From an uncultured Pseudomonadota bacterium (GTDB taxonomy: Bacteria > Myxococcota_A > UBA9042 > CAIXZC01): a DNA stretch of 19,190 bases. The notes under the pieces are model-generated. The model had not been told where the DNA came from, searched no databases, and saw nothing but the letters and a program-made list of their open reading frames with translations. Made by a program: the position numbers and the translations under genes. Shown piece after piece: positions 7,669 to 15,041 of the stretch. Numbering within the stretch: position 1 is the first letter of the stretch; every line of letters begins with the position of its first letter. The stretch is from assembly GCA_937884235.1 (NCBI GenBank), contig CALGBT010000884.1:1-19190 (forward strand), given 5' to 3'.

Positions 7669-10600
7669 TTGAGAGATATGCTCACTTTTTTTGAGAAACC
7701 GAAAGACCCGTCGTCCTTTGTTGGAGTAAAAATCGGTCTGGCCTCTCCGGAGTCCATCCGTGAATGGTCCTTTGGTGAGGTCAAGAAGCCCGAGACCATC
7801 AACTATCGGACCTTCAAGCCGGAGCGGGACGGGCTCTTCTGCGCCCGCATTTTTGGCCCGGTCAAGGACTATGAGTGCAACTGCGGCAAGTACAAGCGTA
7901 TGAAGCACCGTGGGATCACCTGCGAGAAGTGTGGCGTGGAAGTCATCTCTTCCAAGGTGCGTCGCGACCGGATGGGCCATATCGAACTGGCAGCACCGGT
8001 AGCCCACATCTGGTTTATGCGGAACTTGCCTTCGTTGCCCTCTCGGATCGGGACCTTGTTGGATATTACGACCAAGGACCTGCAGCGGGTGCTTTCCTGC
8101 GTCTCGTACATTGTTGTGGACCCTGGCGATCCGGCCATCGGACTCAAGAAGAAGCAGATCCTGACTGAGGAAGAGTACGAAGAGCTCCTTGATGAATATG
8201 GCGAGGATTCCTTCATCGCCGGCATGGGGGCTGAGTCGGTACGCAACCTTCTCCAGGAGATCGACCTTGAGGATCTGTCCATCTCTCTGCGGGAAGAGTT
8301 GGAGGCTGCTGTGGGCCATCTTCCCAAGCAGAAGAAGATCGCCAAGCGGTTGCGCGTGGTGGAGGCCTTCAAGGACTCTGGCAATAAGCCTGAGTGGATG
8401 ATTTTAACCCGTCTCCCGGTGCTCCCCCCGGATCTGCGGCCGTTGGTGCCGCTGGATGGTGGCCGCTTTGCTACTTCGGACCTGAACGACCTCTACCGCC
8501 GGGTTATCACTCGGAACAATCGCTTGAAGCGACTGCTTGAGCTCAACGCCCCTGACATCATCATCCGTAACGAAAAGCGGATGCTTCAGGAGGCGGTGGA
8601 CGCGCTCTTTGACAACAGCCAGAAGGAAGGTTCCAAGGTGATGACTGCCGGGCCCTCCCGTCGGCAGTTGAAGTCCCTTTCTGACATGATCAAGGGTAAG
8701 CAGGGACGTTTTCGGCAGAACCTGTTGGGCAAGCGCGTGGATTACTCTGGTCGTTCTGTCATCGTCGTCGGGCCGGAGCTCAAGCTGCACCAGTGTGGCC
8801 TGCCCAAGACCATGGCCTTGGAACTCTTCAAACCGTTTGTTTACAACCAGCTTGAAGAGCGTGGCTACGCCAATACCATTAAGGCTGCCAAGAAGAAGGT
8901 TGAGCGACAGGAACCGGAGATCTGGGACATCCTGGAAGACGTTACCCGGGAGCACCCGGTCCTCCTCAACCGTGCCCCCACTTTGCACCGCCTGGGTGTC
9001 CAGGCATTTGAGCCTGTTCTCATCGAAGGCAAGGCGCTGCAGATTCACCCGTTGGTTTGCGTTCCTTACAACGCTGACTTTGACGGTGACCAGATGGCTG
9101 TGCACGTCCCGCTCTCGCTGGAAGCGCAGTTGGAGTCCCGCGTGCTCATTCTCTCCACCAATAACGTGCTTTCACCGGCCAACGGTCAGCCGGTTATCGT
9201 GCCCACCCAGGACATCGTTCTGGGCCTCTATTGGATGACCCGCGAGCGCCCCTTCGCCATGGGCGAGGACAAGCGTTTCTTCGGGCCCCCGGAAGTTCGT
9301 ATGGCCTATGACTCCGGTGAACTGGATCTGCAGGCCAAGATCTTCGTGCGGATGCCCGTGGGCGTGGATGGGGCCAACGAGATCGTGCAGACGACCACGG
9401 GCCGTATTCTGCTATCGGAAATCGTACCGGCATCCATTCCCTTTGACGAATACAACCGCCAGCTTGACAAGAAGACGCTGGGCAAGCTCCTGGACTTTGC
9501 CTTCCGGTACGCCGGTTCCAAGGACACGGTGCTGTTGGCCGACAGTCTGCGTACTTACGGTTACACATACTCGACCATTGCCGGTATCTCGGTCTGCATT
9601 GACGACATGAAGATTCCTGAAGGCAAGGTGGCCATGGTCAAGACGGCGCAGGGCCATGTTGCCGAGGTCTACGACGAGTACAGTGAAGGTCTTATTACTG
9701 ACGGTGAGCGCTACAACAAGATCGTCGACATCTGGTCCAAAACCACGGACCTGATTGCGGAAGCCATGATGAAGGACGTTGGTGAAGAGGCTTTCCGTGG
9801 AGACGATGGTGAAGTGCGCTCCACTACCAGCTTCAACAGCATTTACATCATGGCTGACTCCGGTGCTCGTGGTTCGCAGACGCAGATGCGTCAGCTCGCT
9901 GGCATTCGTGGTCTCATGGCCAAGCCGTCGGGCGAGATTATCGAAACGCCCATTACCGCCAATTTCCGTGAAGGTCTGACCGTTCTGCAGTACTTCATCT
10001 CGACCCACGGTGCCCGCAAGGGTCTGGCTGACACGGCCCTCAAGACGGCCAACTCCGGGTATCTTACCCGTCGTCTCGTGGACGTGGCCCAGGATGTTAC
10101 CATTAAGGAATATGACTGTGGCACCCTGGAGGGCATCGAAGTTCGTCCGCTGGTGGAGGGCGGTGAGGTGGTCCAGCCCTTGCGCGATCGTATTCTTGGT
10201 CGTGTTGCCCTTGAAGACATTGTCGATGAGCAAGGTTCGGGCAACGTCATCGTTCCCTACAACGGTTCCATCGATGAGGCGGAGATCGAGCTGGTTGATG
10301 AAGCTGGTATCGAGCGCGTAAAGATCCGCTCAGCCCTGACCTGTCGCACCAAGGGCGGGCTCTGTGCGCTCTGCTACGGTCGTGACCTGGCCCGAGGCAA
10401 GATCGTCAACGTTGGCGAGGCCATCGGTGTCATTGCTGCGCAGTCCATCGGCGAGCCTGGTACTCAGCTTACCATGCGGACCTTCCACATTGGCGGTGCG
10501 GCCTCCGGTTCGAGTGAGCAGAGTCAGTTGGACTCGCGTTCTGGTGGTATTGTTACCTTCGATGAAGAGATGCAGGTGATCACTCGCTCTGATGGCACGA

Positions 10601-11811
10601 CGGTTGTTATGAGCCGTAAGGGCAAGTTGGTCATGAAGGATGAAAGTGGCCGCGTCCGAGAGACCCTGGATGTCATCTATGGTGCCCAGCTCCACGTGGT
10701 GGAAGGGCAGGAAGTGGCGGCTGGTGCCATTCTCGCAAAATGGGATCCCTGGTCCTTCCCGTTCCTTGCAGAGGTGCCCGGTGTAGTCAAGTTCGGAGAC
10801 ATGGTTGAAGGTGTCACCATGACGGAGCAGTTGGACGAAGTCACCGGTCTGACCCGTAAGGTCGTCATCGAGCCCCGTGACCCGGAGTTGCGCCCGCGCA
10901 TCACCATCAAGGAAGGAAAGGGTGGCAAGACGGTGAAGATTCCGGGGACGGCAGTGGCGGCGCGGCACAATATGCCCGTCGGTGCGAATATCGTGGTAAC
11001 GGAAGGGCAGGAAGTGCAGGCCGGTGACGAGTTGGCGAAGATTCCTCGAGAGACGACGAAGTCCAAGGACATCACCGGTGGTTTGCCTCGGGTCGAGGAG
11101 CTATTTGAAGCTCGCCGCCCCAAGGAACGATCTGAGATTTCCGAGATTGATGGTCGAGTCTCTTTTGCCAAGGGTACCAAGGGCAAGCGCAAGATCATTA
11201 TCACTCCGGCTCTGGGCCAGAAGAAAGAGTACAACGTGCCCAAGGGTAAGTACGTCGTGGTCCACGAAGGTGACTACGTCAAGGCTGGCGAAGCGCTCAT
11301 GGACGGAGCCTCCGACCCCCACGATATTCTGCGTGTTCTGGGTGAGAAGGAGCTGTCGAAGTACCTGGTGGACGAAGTTCAGCAGGTTTATCGCCTCCAG
11401 GGTGTGCGTATCCATGACAAGCATATCGAGGTGATCGTGCGTCAGATGTTGCGCTGGATTAGGATCTCCAATCCTGGCGACACCCGCTTCCTGACTGAAG
11501 AGCAGGTTGAGAAGTGGATCTTCGAAGATGAGAACGAGCGGGTCATCCGTCAGGGGCTCCGCCCGGCCACCGGTGAACCGGTATTGCTGGGTGTGACCAA
11601 GGCGTCATTGTCCACCAACTCGTTCCTTTCGGCATCGTCCTTCCAGGAAACCACCAAGGTCCTCGCTGAGGCGGCGGTTGAAGGTAAGGTTGACTGGCTA
11701 CGTGGCCTCAAGGAAAATGTGGTCATGGGCCGTTTGGTGCCTGCAGGAACCGGATTCCCAGTTTACCGTAATCTGCGCATGAATATTGTTGCTGGTGACG
11801 CTGAAGAGTAG
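7669..11811 (+). CDS. rpoC: DNA-directed RNA polymerase subunit beta-prime
   Basis: 1380-aa beta-prime subunit (E. coli 1407) with the catalytic centre. The N-terminal zinc site has C70, C72, C85 and C88, exactly the E. coli positions. The catalytic Mg2+ loop NADFDGDQM at 468-476 supplies D470, D472 and D474. The second zinc site is C817, C892, C899 and C902. The trigger loop begins QSIGEPGTQLTMRTFHIGG at 925-943 and resumes at ITGGLPRVEELFEARRPKE from 1135. The roughly 185 residues between are the SI3-type insertion known from Proteobacteria and several other Gram-negative phyla. The start is TTG 7669, preceded by AGGAGGGG at 7656-7663. ATG 7678 is an in-frame alternative but sits too far from the Shine-Dalgarno. 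E. coli rpoC also uses a non-ATG start. Confidence 0.98.
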   Translation: MRDMLTFFEKPKDPSSFVGVKIGLASPESIREWSFGEVKKPETINYRTFKPERDGLFCARIFGPVKDYECNCGKYKRMKHRGITCEKCGVEVISSKVRRDRMGHIELAAPVAHIWFMRNLPSLPSRIGTLLDITTKDLQRVLSCVSYIVVDPGDPAIGLKKKQILTEEEYEELLDEYGEDSFIAGMGAESVRNLLQEIDLEDLSISLREELEAAVGHLPKQKKIAKRLRVVEAFKDSGNKPEWMILTRLPVLPPDLRPLVPLDGGRFATSDLNDLYRRVITRNNRLKRLLELNAPDIIIRNEKRMLQEAVDALFDNSQKEGSKVMTAGPSRRQLKSLSDMIKGKQGRFRQNLLGKRVDYSGRSVIVVGPELKLHQCGLPKTMALELFKPFVYNQLEERGYANTIKAAKKKVERQEPEIWDILEDVTREHPVLLNRAPTLHRLGVQAFEPVLIEGKALQIHPLVCVPYNADFDGDQMAVHVPLSLEAQLESRVLILSTNNVLSPANGQPVIVPTQDIVLGLYWMTRERPFAMGEDKRFFGPPEVRMAYDSGELDLQAKIFVRMPVGVDGANEIVQTTTGRILLSEIVPASIPFDEYNRQLDKKTLGKLLDFAFRYAGSKDTVLLADSLRTYGYTYSTIAGISVCIDDMKIPEGKVAMVKTAQGHVAEVYDEYSEGLITDGERYNKIVDIWSKTTDLIAEAMMKDVGEEAFRGDDGEVRSTTSFNSIYIMADSGARGSQTQMRQLAGIRGLMAKPSGEIIETPITANFREGLTVLQYFISTHGARKGLADTALKTANSGYLTRRLVDVAQDVTIKEYDCGTLEGIEVRPLVEGGEVVQPLRDRILGRVALEDIVDEQGSGNVIVPYNGSIDEAEIELVDEAGIERVKIRSALTCRTKGGLCALCYGRDLARGKIVNVGEAIGVIAAQSIGEPGTQLTMRTFHIGGAASGSSEQSQLDSRSGGIVTFDEEMQVITRSDGTTVVMSRKGKLVMKDESGRVRETLDVIYGAQLHVVEGQEVAAGAILAKWDPWSFPFLAEVPGVVKFGDMVEGVTMTEQLDEVTGLTRKVVIEPRDPELRPRITIKEGKGGKTVKIPGTAVAARHNMPVGANIVVTEGQEVQAGDELAKIPRETTKSKDITGGLPRVEELFEARRPKERSEISEIDGRVSFAKGTKGKRKIIITPALGQKKEYNVPKGKYVVVHEGDYVKAGEALMDGASDPHDILRVLGEKELSKYLVDEVQQVYRLQGVRIHDKHIEVIVRQMLRWIRISNPGDTRFLTEEQVEKWIFEDENERVIRQGLRPATGEPVLLGVTKASLSTNSFLSASSFQETTKVLAEAAVEGKVDWLRGLKENVVMGRLVPAGTGFPVYRNLRMNIVAGDAEE

Positions 11812-11865
11812 GTAATTTACCGGTCATCCGTCCCGGGGTGGTAACGGGCGGAGGGCCGTCGCAGA

Positions 11866-11894
11866 AGAAACTTCCGGACAGCCTGTAAGTTTCT
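11866..11894. promoter_or_regulatory. Perfect inverted repeat abutting the rpsL promoter
   Basis: AGAAACTT (11866-11873) and AAGTTTCT (11887-11894) form a perfect 8-bp inverted repeat with a 13-base spacer. Inside the spacer ACA/TGT can pair further. The right arm ends one base before the -35 hexamer at 11896. As RNA from rpoC it would be a hairpin followed by CTTGACACC, which is too poor in T for a standard intrinsic terminator. As DNA it could be a regulator site at about -65 to -37 of the promoter. Both roles are inference. A second, GC-rich imperfect stem lies upstream at about 11828-11851. Confidence 0.6.
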
Positions 11895-11895
11895 C

Positions 11896-11923
11896 TTGAC
11901 ACCACATCGCGTATGTCTATACT
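11896..11923 (+). promoter_or_regulatory. Strong sigma-70-type promoter for the str-S10-spc genes
   Basis: The -35 hexamer TTGACA (11896-11901) is a perfect consensus. The -10 hexamer TATACT (11918-11923) matches TATAAT at five of six positions. The spacer is 16 bases. Transcription would start near 11930, giving a leader of about 45 bases before rpsL. This is the only convincing housekeeping promoter in the window. It separates the upstream rif operon (secE to rpoC) from the ribosomal superoperon beginning at rpsL, although read-through from rpoC cannot be excluded. Confidence 0.85.
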
Positions 11924-11939
11924 GCGGCCCTTGCGAAGT

Positions 11940-11957
11940 GGCCTGAGGTGTTAGGCC
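11940..11957 (+). other. Small hairpin in the rpsL 5' leader
   Basis: GGCCTGA (11940-11946) pairs with TTAGGCC (11951-11957), 7 bp including one G-U, around the loop GGTG. It falls in the predicted leader of the rpsL transcript, a few bases before the Shine-Dalgarno AGAGAGG at 11964-11970. It may stabilise the 5' end or modulate initiation. It is too small to assign to a known leader family. Confidence 0.45.
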
Positions 11958-11975
11958 CATGAAAGAGAGGTAGTA

Positions 11976-12347
11976 ATGCCGACGATCAATCAGCTGGTGA
12001 AGAAGGGGCGGAAGAAGGCCCTTAACAAGACCAAGACACCGGCTCTGCAGAGCTGCCCGCAGAAGCGTGGCGTCTGCACCCGCGTTTACACCACCACGCC
12101 CAAGAAACCCAATTCGGCGTTGCGGAAAGTCGCCCGTGTGCGGCTTACCAACGGCATCGAAGTGACGGCATACATTCCGGGCGAGGGGCACAATTTGCAG
12201 GAGCACTCCCTGGTGTTGATTCGTGGTGGCCGTGTCAAGGACTTGCCTGGTGTGCGTTACCATATCGTGCGTGGGCAGCTTGATTCAGTGGGTGTTGCCG
12301 ATCGCAAGAAGAGTCGCTCCAAGTACGGTACTGAAAAGGCAAAATGA
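11976..12347 (+). CDS. rpsL: 30S ribosomal protein S12
   Basis: 123-aa S12 (E. coli 124), which lines the 30S decoding centre and monitors codon-anticodon accuracy. The signature CPQKRGVCTRVYTTTPKKPN spans residues 27-46, and GEGHNLQEHS lies at 69-78. Lysines 43 and 88 (Met counted), where substitutions cause streptomycin resistance in other bacteria, are both wild type. D89 in the RVKDLPG loop is the residue methylthiolated in E. coli. ATG 11976 follows AGAGAGG at 11964-11970. It is the first gene behind the promoter at 11896-11923, and rpsG follows after 23 bases. Confidence 0.99.
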   Translation: MPTINQLVKKGRKKALNKTKTPALQSCPQKRGVCTRVYTTTPKKPNSALRKVARVRLTNGIEVTAYIPGEGHNLQEHSLVLIRGGRVKDLPGVRYHIVRGQLDSVGVADRKKSRSKYGTEKAK

Positions 12348-12370
12348 TCTTCGTCAAGAAGGGGAACTAG

Positions 12371-12838
12371 ATGCGCAGACGACGAGTAGAACCGAGAAAA
12401 GTCGATCCGGATCCGAAGTACGGGGACCTGATTGTGGCGAAGTTCATGAGCAAGCTGATGCGCGATGGCAAGCGGTCCGTTTCCGAGCGGATCTTTTATC
12501 AGGCCATGGAGCGCATTGAGGCGATGACGAAGCAGGACCCGCTGGCGACTTTCAAGCAGGCCATGAACAACGCTCGCCCGCACCTTGAAGTGAAGTCTCG
12601 CCGCGTCGGTGGTGCGACCTATCAGGTGCCAATTGAAGTTCGTCCCGGGCGTGCCCAGGCGCTGGCCATGCGCTGGTTGCTGGCTGCCTCCCGGGCGCGG
12701 GGCGAGAAGAATATGACTGACAAGCTGGCCAATGAGTTGGTTGATGCTGCGGCCGGTCGTGGTGCCACCGTCAAGAAGCGTGACGATACGCACCGTATGG
12801 CTGAGGCCAACAAGGCCTTTGCGCATTACCGTTGGTAG
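12371..12838 (+). CDS. rpsG: 30S ribosomal protein S7
   Basis: 155-aa S7, a primary 16S rRNA-binding protein that nucleates assembly of the 30S head and sits near the E site. The basic N-terminal arm MRRRRVEPRKVDPDPKYG is followed by the helical core, with the conserved VGGATYQVPIEV and RAQALAMRWL segments and the C-terminal HRMAEANKAFAHYRW. Length fits the short S7 form found in most bacteria. ATG 12371 follows the purine run AAGGGGAA at about 12359-12366. In E. coli S7 represses the str operon. Here the usual downstream partners fusA and tuf are absent, and a 124-base gap leads to rpsJ. Confidence 0.99.
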   Translation: MRRRRVEPRKVDPDPKYGDLIVAKFMSKLMRDGKRSVSERIFYQAMERIEAMTKQDPLATFKQAMNNARPHLEVKSRRVGGATYQVPIEVRPGRAQALAMRWLLAASRARGEKNMTDKLANELVDAAAGRGATVKKRDDTHRMAEANKAFAHYRW

Positions 12839-12910
12839 TGATTTTACCCGGGCCTTTGGGGTCTGGTTTGAAAAGTTGTTGAGGGGATGACGCCGCACCC
12901 TGGTGGGAGC

Positions 12911-12934
12911 GGCAAGGGCAATGCCCTTAGTGCC
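12911..12934 (+). promoter_or_regulatory. Bulged hairpin in the rpsG-rpsJ gap, possible leader element
   Basis: The 124 bases between rpsG and rpsJ carry no gene and no convincing promoter. The clearest structure pairs GGCA (12911-12914) with TGCC (12931-12934) and AGGGC (12915-12919) with GCCCT (12923-12927), around the loop AAT and with TAG (12928-12930) bulged. It lies 17 bases before the rpsJ Shine-Dalgarno TAGGAG at 12952-12957. S10 operons are often controlled by r-protein-binding leaders, so an autoregulatory role is possible. I cannot match it to a known family. It may equally be a remnant of whatever removed fusA and tuf. Confidence 0.45.
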
Positions 12935-12962
12935 CCGGCGAGACACGTAAGTAGGAGCCGTT

Positions 12963-13265
12963 ATGGACAAGATCAGGATCAGACTGAAGGCCTACGACTA
13001 CAAAGTACTGGACCAGTCGGTGGCAGAGATCGTGGACATCGTCCGCAAGACGGGTGCAAAGTTGGCCGGCCCGGTGCCGCTGCCCACGCGCATCAACCGT
13101 TTTACCGTGTTGCGTTCCCCCCACGTTGACAAGAAGAGTCGGGAGCAGTTTGAGGTCCGGACGCATAAGCGCCTCCTGGACATCGTTGAGCCGACCCAGC
13201 AGACGCTGGATGCGCTCATGAAGCTCGATCTTTCGGCTGGCGTGGACGTGGAAATCAAATCGTAA
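12963..13265 (+). CDS. rpsJ: 30S ribosomal protein S10 (NusE)
   Basis: 100-aa S10, a 30S head protein that also serves as NusE, bridging the NusG KOW domain and NusB in antitermination. Start IRIRLKAYDYKVLDQS, the PLPTRINRFTVLRSPHVDKK segment (about 39-58) and the QFEVRTHKRLLDI signature (62-74) are typical. ATG 12963 follows TAGGAG at 12952-12957. The TAA stop at 13263-13265 is fused to the next Shine-Dalgarno (TAAGGAG, 13263-13269). The next gene is rplD, 11 bases on. In nearly all bacteria rplC would come first, so its absence here is the main oddity of the cluster. Confidence 0.99.
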   Translation: MDKIRIRLKAYDYKVLDQSVAEIVDIVRKTGAKLAGPVPLPTRINRFTVLRSPHVDKKSREQFEVRTHKRLLDIVEPTQQTLDALMKLDLSAGVDVEIKS

Positions 13266-13276
13266 GGAGCAGTAAG

Positions 13277-13897
13277 ATGGCCACCATAGACGTCTATAAC
13301 ATTAAGAAGAAGAAGGTCGGCGAGCTCGAGCTTGCAGACGAGGTCTTTGGCGCTGAAGTCCGTGAGCACCTCTTTTGGGAGGTGGTTAAGTGGCAGCAGG
13401 CCAGTCGGCGCGGCGGCAACGCCAGCACCAAGACCCGTGGCGAGATCAGCGGCTCGACCCGCAAGTTGTTCAAGCAGAAAGGTACCGGACGTGCTCGCCG
13501 GGGTAGCATCAAGTCCCCCACCCTGCGTGGTGGCGGCACTTGTTTTGGTCCCAAGCCCCGGGACTTCTCGTACACCCTGCCCAAAAAGGTCAAGAAGCAG
13601 GCGCTGATTTCGGCGCTTTCGCGGCGCAACGCTGAGGGTGGCTTGATTGTCATCGACAAGCTTGAGCTGCCGGAAATCAAGACCAAACTGGTAACCAGTT
13701 TCCTGGGTGCCTTCAGCCTCGACAATGTCCTCGTTGTTGATCATGCCAACCGGGAGTTCTACCTTTCGGGCCGCAATATCAAGAACGTCAAGGTGCTGCA
13801 GGTCGAGGGTCTCAACGTGTTCGACATCCTGAAACATGACAAGCTCGTGCTGACCACCCAGGCGGTCGCTGCGATCGAGGGGAGGTTGAAGGGATGA
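13277..13897 (+). CDS. rplD: 50S ribosomal protein L4
   Basis: 206-aa L4 (E. coli 201), a 23S rRNA-binding protein whose extended loop lines the peptide exit tunnel. In gamma-proteobacteria it also represses the S10 operon. The tunnel-loop signature QKGTGRARRGSIKSP is at residues 67-81, after the conserved KTRGEISGSTRK. The globular part ends KLVLTTQAVAAIEGRLKG. ATG 13277 follows AAGGAG at 13264-13269, overlapping the rpsJ stop. The protein is intact at both ends and shows no L3 sequence, so the missing rplC is not explained by a fusion. Its TGA overlaps the rplW start by 4 bases. Confidence 0.98.
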   Translation: MATIDVYNIKKKKVGELELADEVFGAEVREHLFWEVVKWQQASRRGGNASTKTRGEISGSTRKLFKQKGTGRARRGSIKSPTLRGGGTCFGPKPRDFSYTLPKKVKKQALISALSRRNAEGGLIVIDKLELPEIKTKLVTSFLGAFSLDNVLVVDHANREFYLSGRNIKNVKVLQVEGLNVFDILKHDKLVLTTQAVAAIEGRLKG

Positions 13898-14184
13898 AAA
13901 GCGTATATGACGTAGTCCTGCGGCCGATCATCAGCGAGAAGGCCGACTGGCAGCGCGAAGATGACAACGTCTTCACCTTCGAGGTGCACAGAGGTGCCAA
14001 TAAGTTCGAAGTGCGCAGTGCCATCGAGAAGCTCTTCAGCGTGGAAGTTGCCGAGGTACGCACAGTAGTGGTGCGCGGCAAGGTCAAGCGGGTGGGCAAG
14101 ACCTTTGGTAAGAAGCGCAACTGGAAGAAGGCCTTTGTGACTCTGAAAGAAGGGCAGACCATTAACCTCTTCGAGGGTGTCTAG
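13894..14184 (+). CDS. rplW: 50S ribosomal protein L23
   Basis: 96-aa L23 (E. coli 100), which sits at the tunnel exit and docks trigger factor and SRP. The family start YDVVLRPIISEKAD (5-18) is clear, followed by VFTFEVHRGANKFEV and the lysine- and arginine-rich tunnel loop KVKRVGKTFGKKRNWKKA. The start overlaps the rplD stop in an ATGA (13894-13897), which indicates translational coupling. GGAGG at 13879-13883 lies about 10 bases upstream. rplB follows after 18 bases. Confidence 0.98.
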   Translation: MKSVYDVVLRPIISEKADWQREDDNVFTFEVHRGANKFEVRSAIEKLFSVEVAEVRTVVVRGKVKRVGKTFGKKRNWKKAFVTLKEGQTINLFEGV

Positions 14185-14202
14185 GACGTAGGGAGATAGA
14201 AC

Positions 14203-15030
14203 ATGGGAATCAAGAAATTTAGACCTACTTCTCCGGGCGTTCGGTTCATGATGGTGTCGGACTTTGCCGACGTCACCACTGACAAGCCGGAGAAGAGCCT
14301 GTGTAAGCCACTGCCCCATAAGGCTGGCCGCAACTCATACGGCCGCATCACCGCCCATCACCGGGGTGGCGGACACAAGCGCCTCTATCGCATGATCGAT
14401 TTCAAGCGTGACAAGATGGGCGTTATCGCTCGCGTTGCGACCATTGAATACGATCCCAACCGCTCGGCGCGCATTGCGCTGCTGAACTACACCGATGGCG
14501 AGAAGCGGTATATTCTCGCTCCTGTTGGTCTGAAGGTCTCGGACACGGTGGTGGTCAGCAACAAGGCGGACATCAAGCCTGGCAACTGCATGCCCATGAA
14601 GTACATGCCCCAGGGGACTGTGCTTCACAATATCGAGTTGAAGCCTGGTGCCGGTGGCCAATTGGTGCGCGCGGCAGGGGCCTCTGCTCAGTTGATGGCC
14701 AAGGAAGGCAAGTACGTCCTGGTGCGGCTGCCCTCTGGCGAGTTGCGCCGTATTTTGGCGACTTGCAAGGCCACTGTGGGTCAGGTTAGTAACGTGGAGC
14801 ATTCCGGCATTTCCATCGGCAAGGCTGGTCGCAGTCGCTGGCTTGGCCGTCGGCCGCATACCCGCGGCGTGGCGATGAATCCCGTCGATCACCCCATGGG
14901 TGGTGGCGAAGGCAAGTCGTCTGGTGGCCGTCACCCGTGTACCCCGTGGGGCGTGCCGACCAAGGGAAAGAAGACACGAAACCGGAAGAAGCCGTCGACT
15001 AAGTTCATCGTTTCGCGCAGAACGAAGTAG
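14203..15030 (+). CDS. rplB: 50S ribosomal protein L2
   Basis: 275-aa L2 (E. coli 273), needed for subunit association and for the peptidyl-transferase environment. The N-terminal rRNA-binding region includes GRNSYGRITAHHRGGGHKR. The C-terminal hallmark AMNPVDHPMGGGEGKSSGG contains H230, equivalent to the E. coli H229 implicated in peptidyl transfer. The following position is Met rather than the His of the E. coli HPHGGGEG motif. The basic tail ends TKFIVSRRTK. ATG 14203 follows AGGGAG at 14190-14195. The TAG stop merges with the Shine-Dalgarno of rpsS (TAGGAGG, 15028-15034). Confidence 0.98.
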   Translation: MGIKKFRPTSPGVRFMMVSDFADVTTDKPEKSLCKPLPHKAGRNSYGRITAHHRGGGHKRLYRMIDFKRDKMGVIARVATIEYDPNRSARIALLNYTDGEKRYILAPVGLKVSDTVVVSNKADIKPGNCMPMKYMPQGTVLHNIELKPGAGGQLVRAAGASAQLMAKEGKYVLVRLPSGELRRILATCKATVGQVSNVEHSGISIGKAGRSRWLGRRPHTRGVAMNPVDHPMGGGEGKSSGGRHPCTPWGVPTKGKKTRNRKKPSTKFIVSRRTK

Positions 15031-15041
15031 GAGGATACATC

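Noticed and set aside
11959..11973. Four-codon frame (MKER) just before rpsL
   Set aside because: It coincides with the rpsL Shine-Dalgarno purines and is too short to be meaningful.
11976..12347. Possible streptomycin-resistance changes in S12
   Set aside because: Lysines 43 and 88 are both wild type.
12868..12900. TTGAAA in the rpsG-rpsJ gap as a promoter -35
   Set aside because: No acceptable -10 hexamer lies 15-19 bases downstream; that stretch is GC-rich.
12839..12962. Remnant of fusA or tuf in the gap
   Set aside because: Neither the EF-G N-terminal GTPase motif nor an EF-Tu C-terminal sequence is recognisable in any frame.
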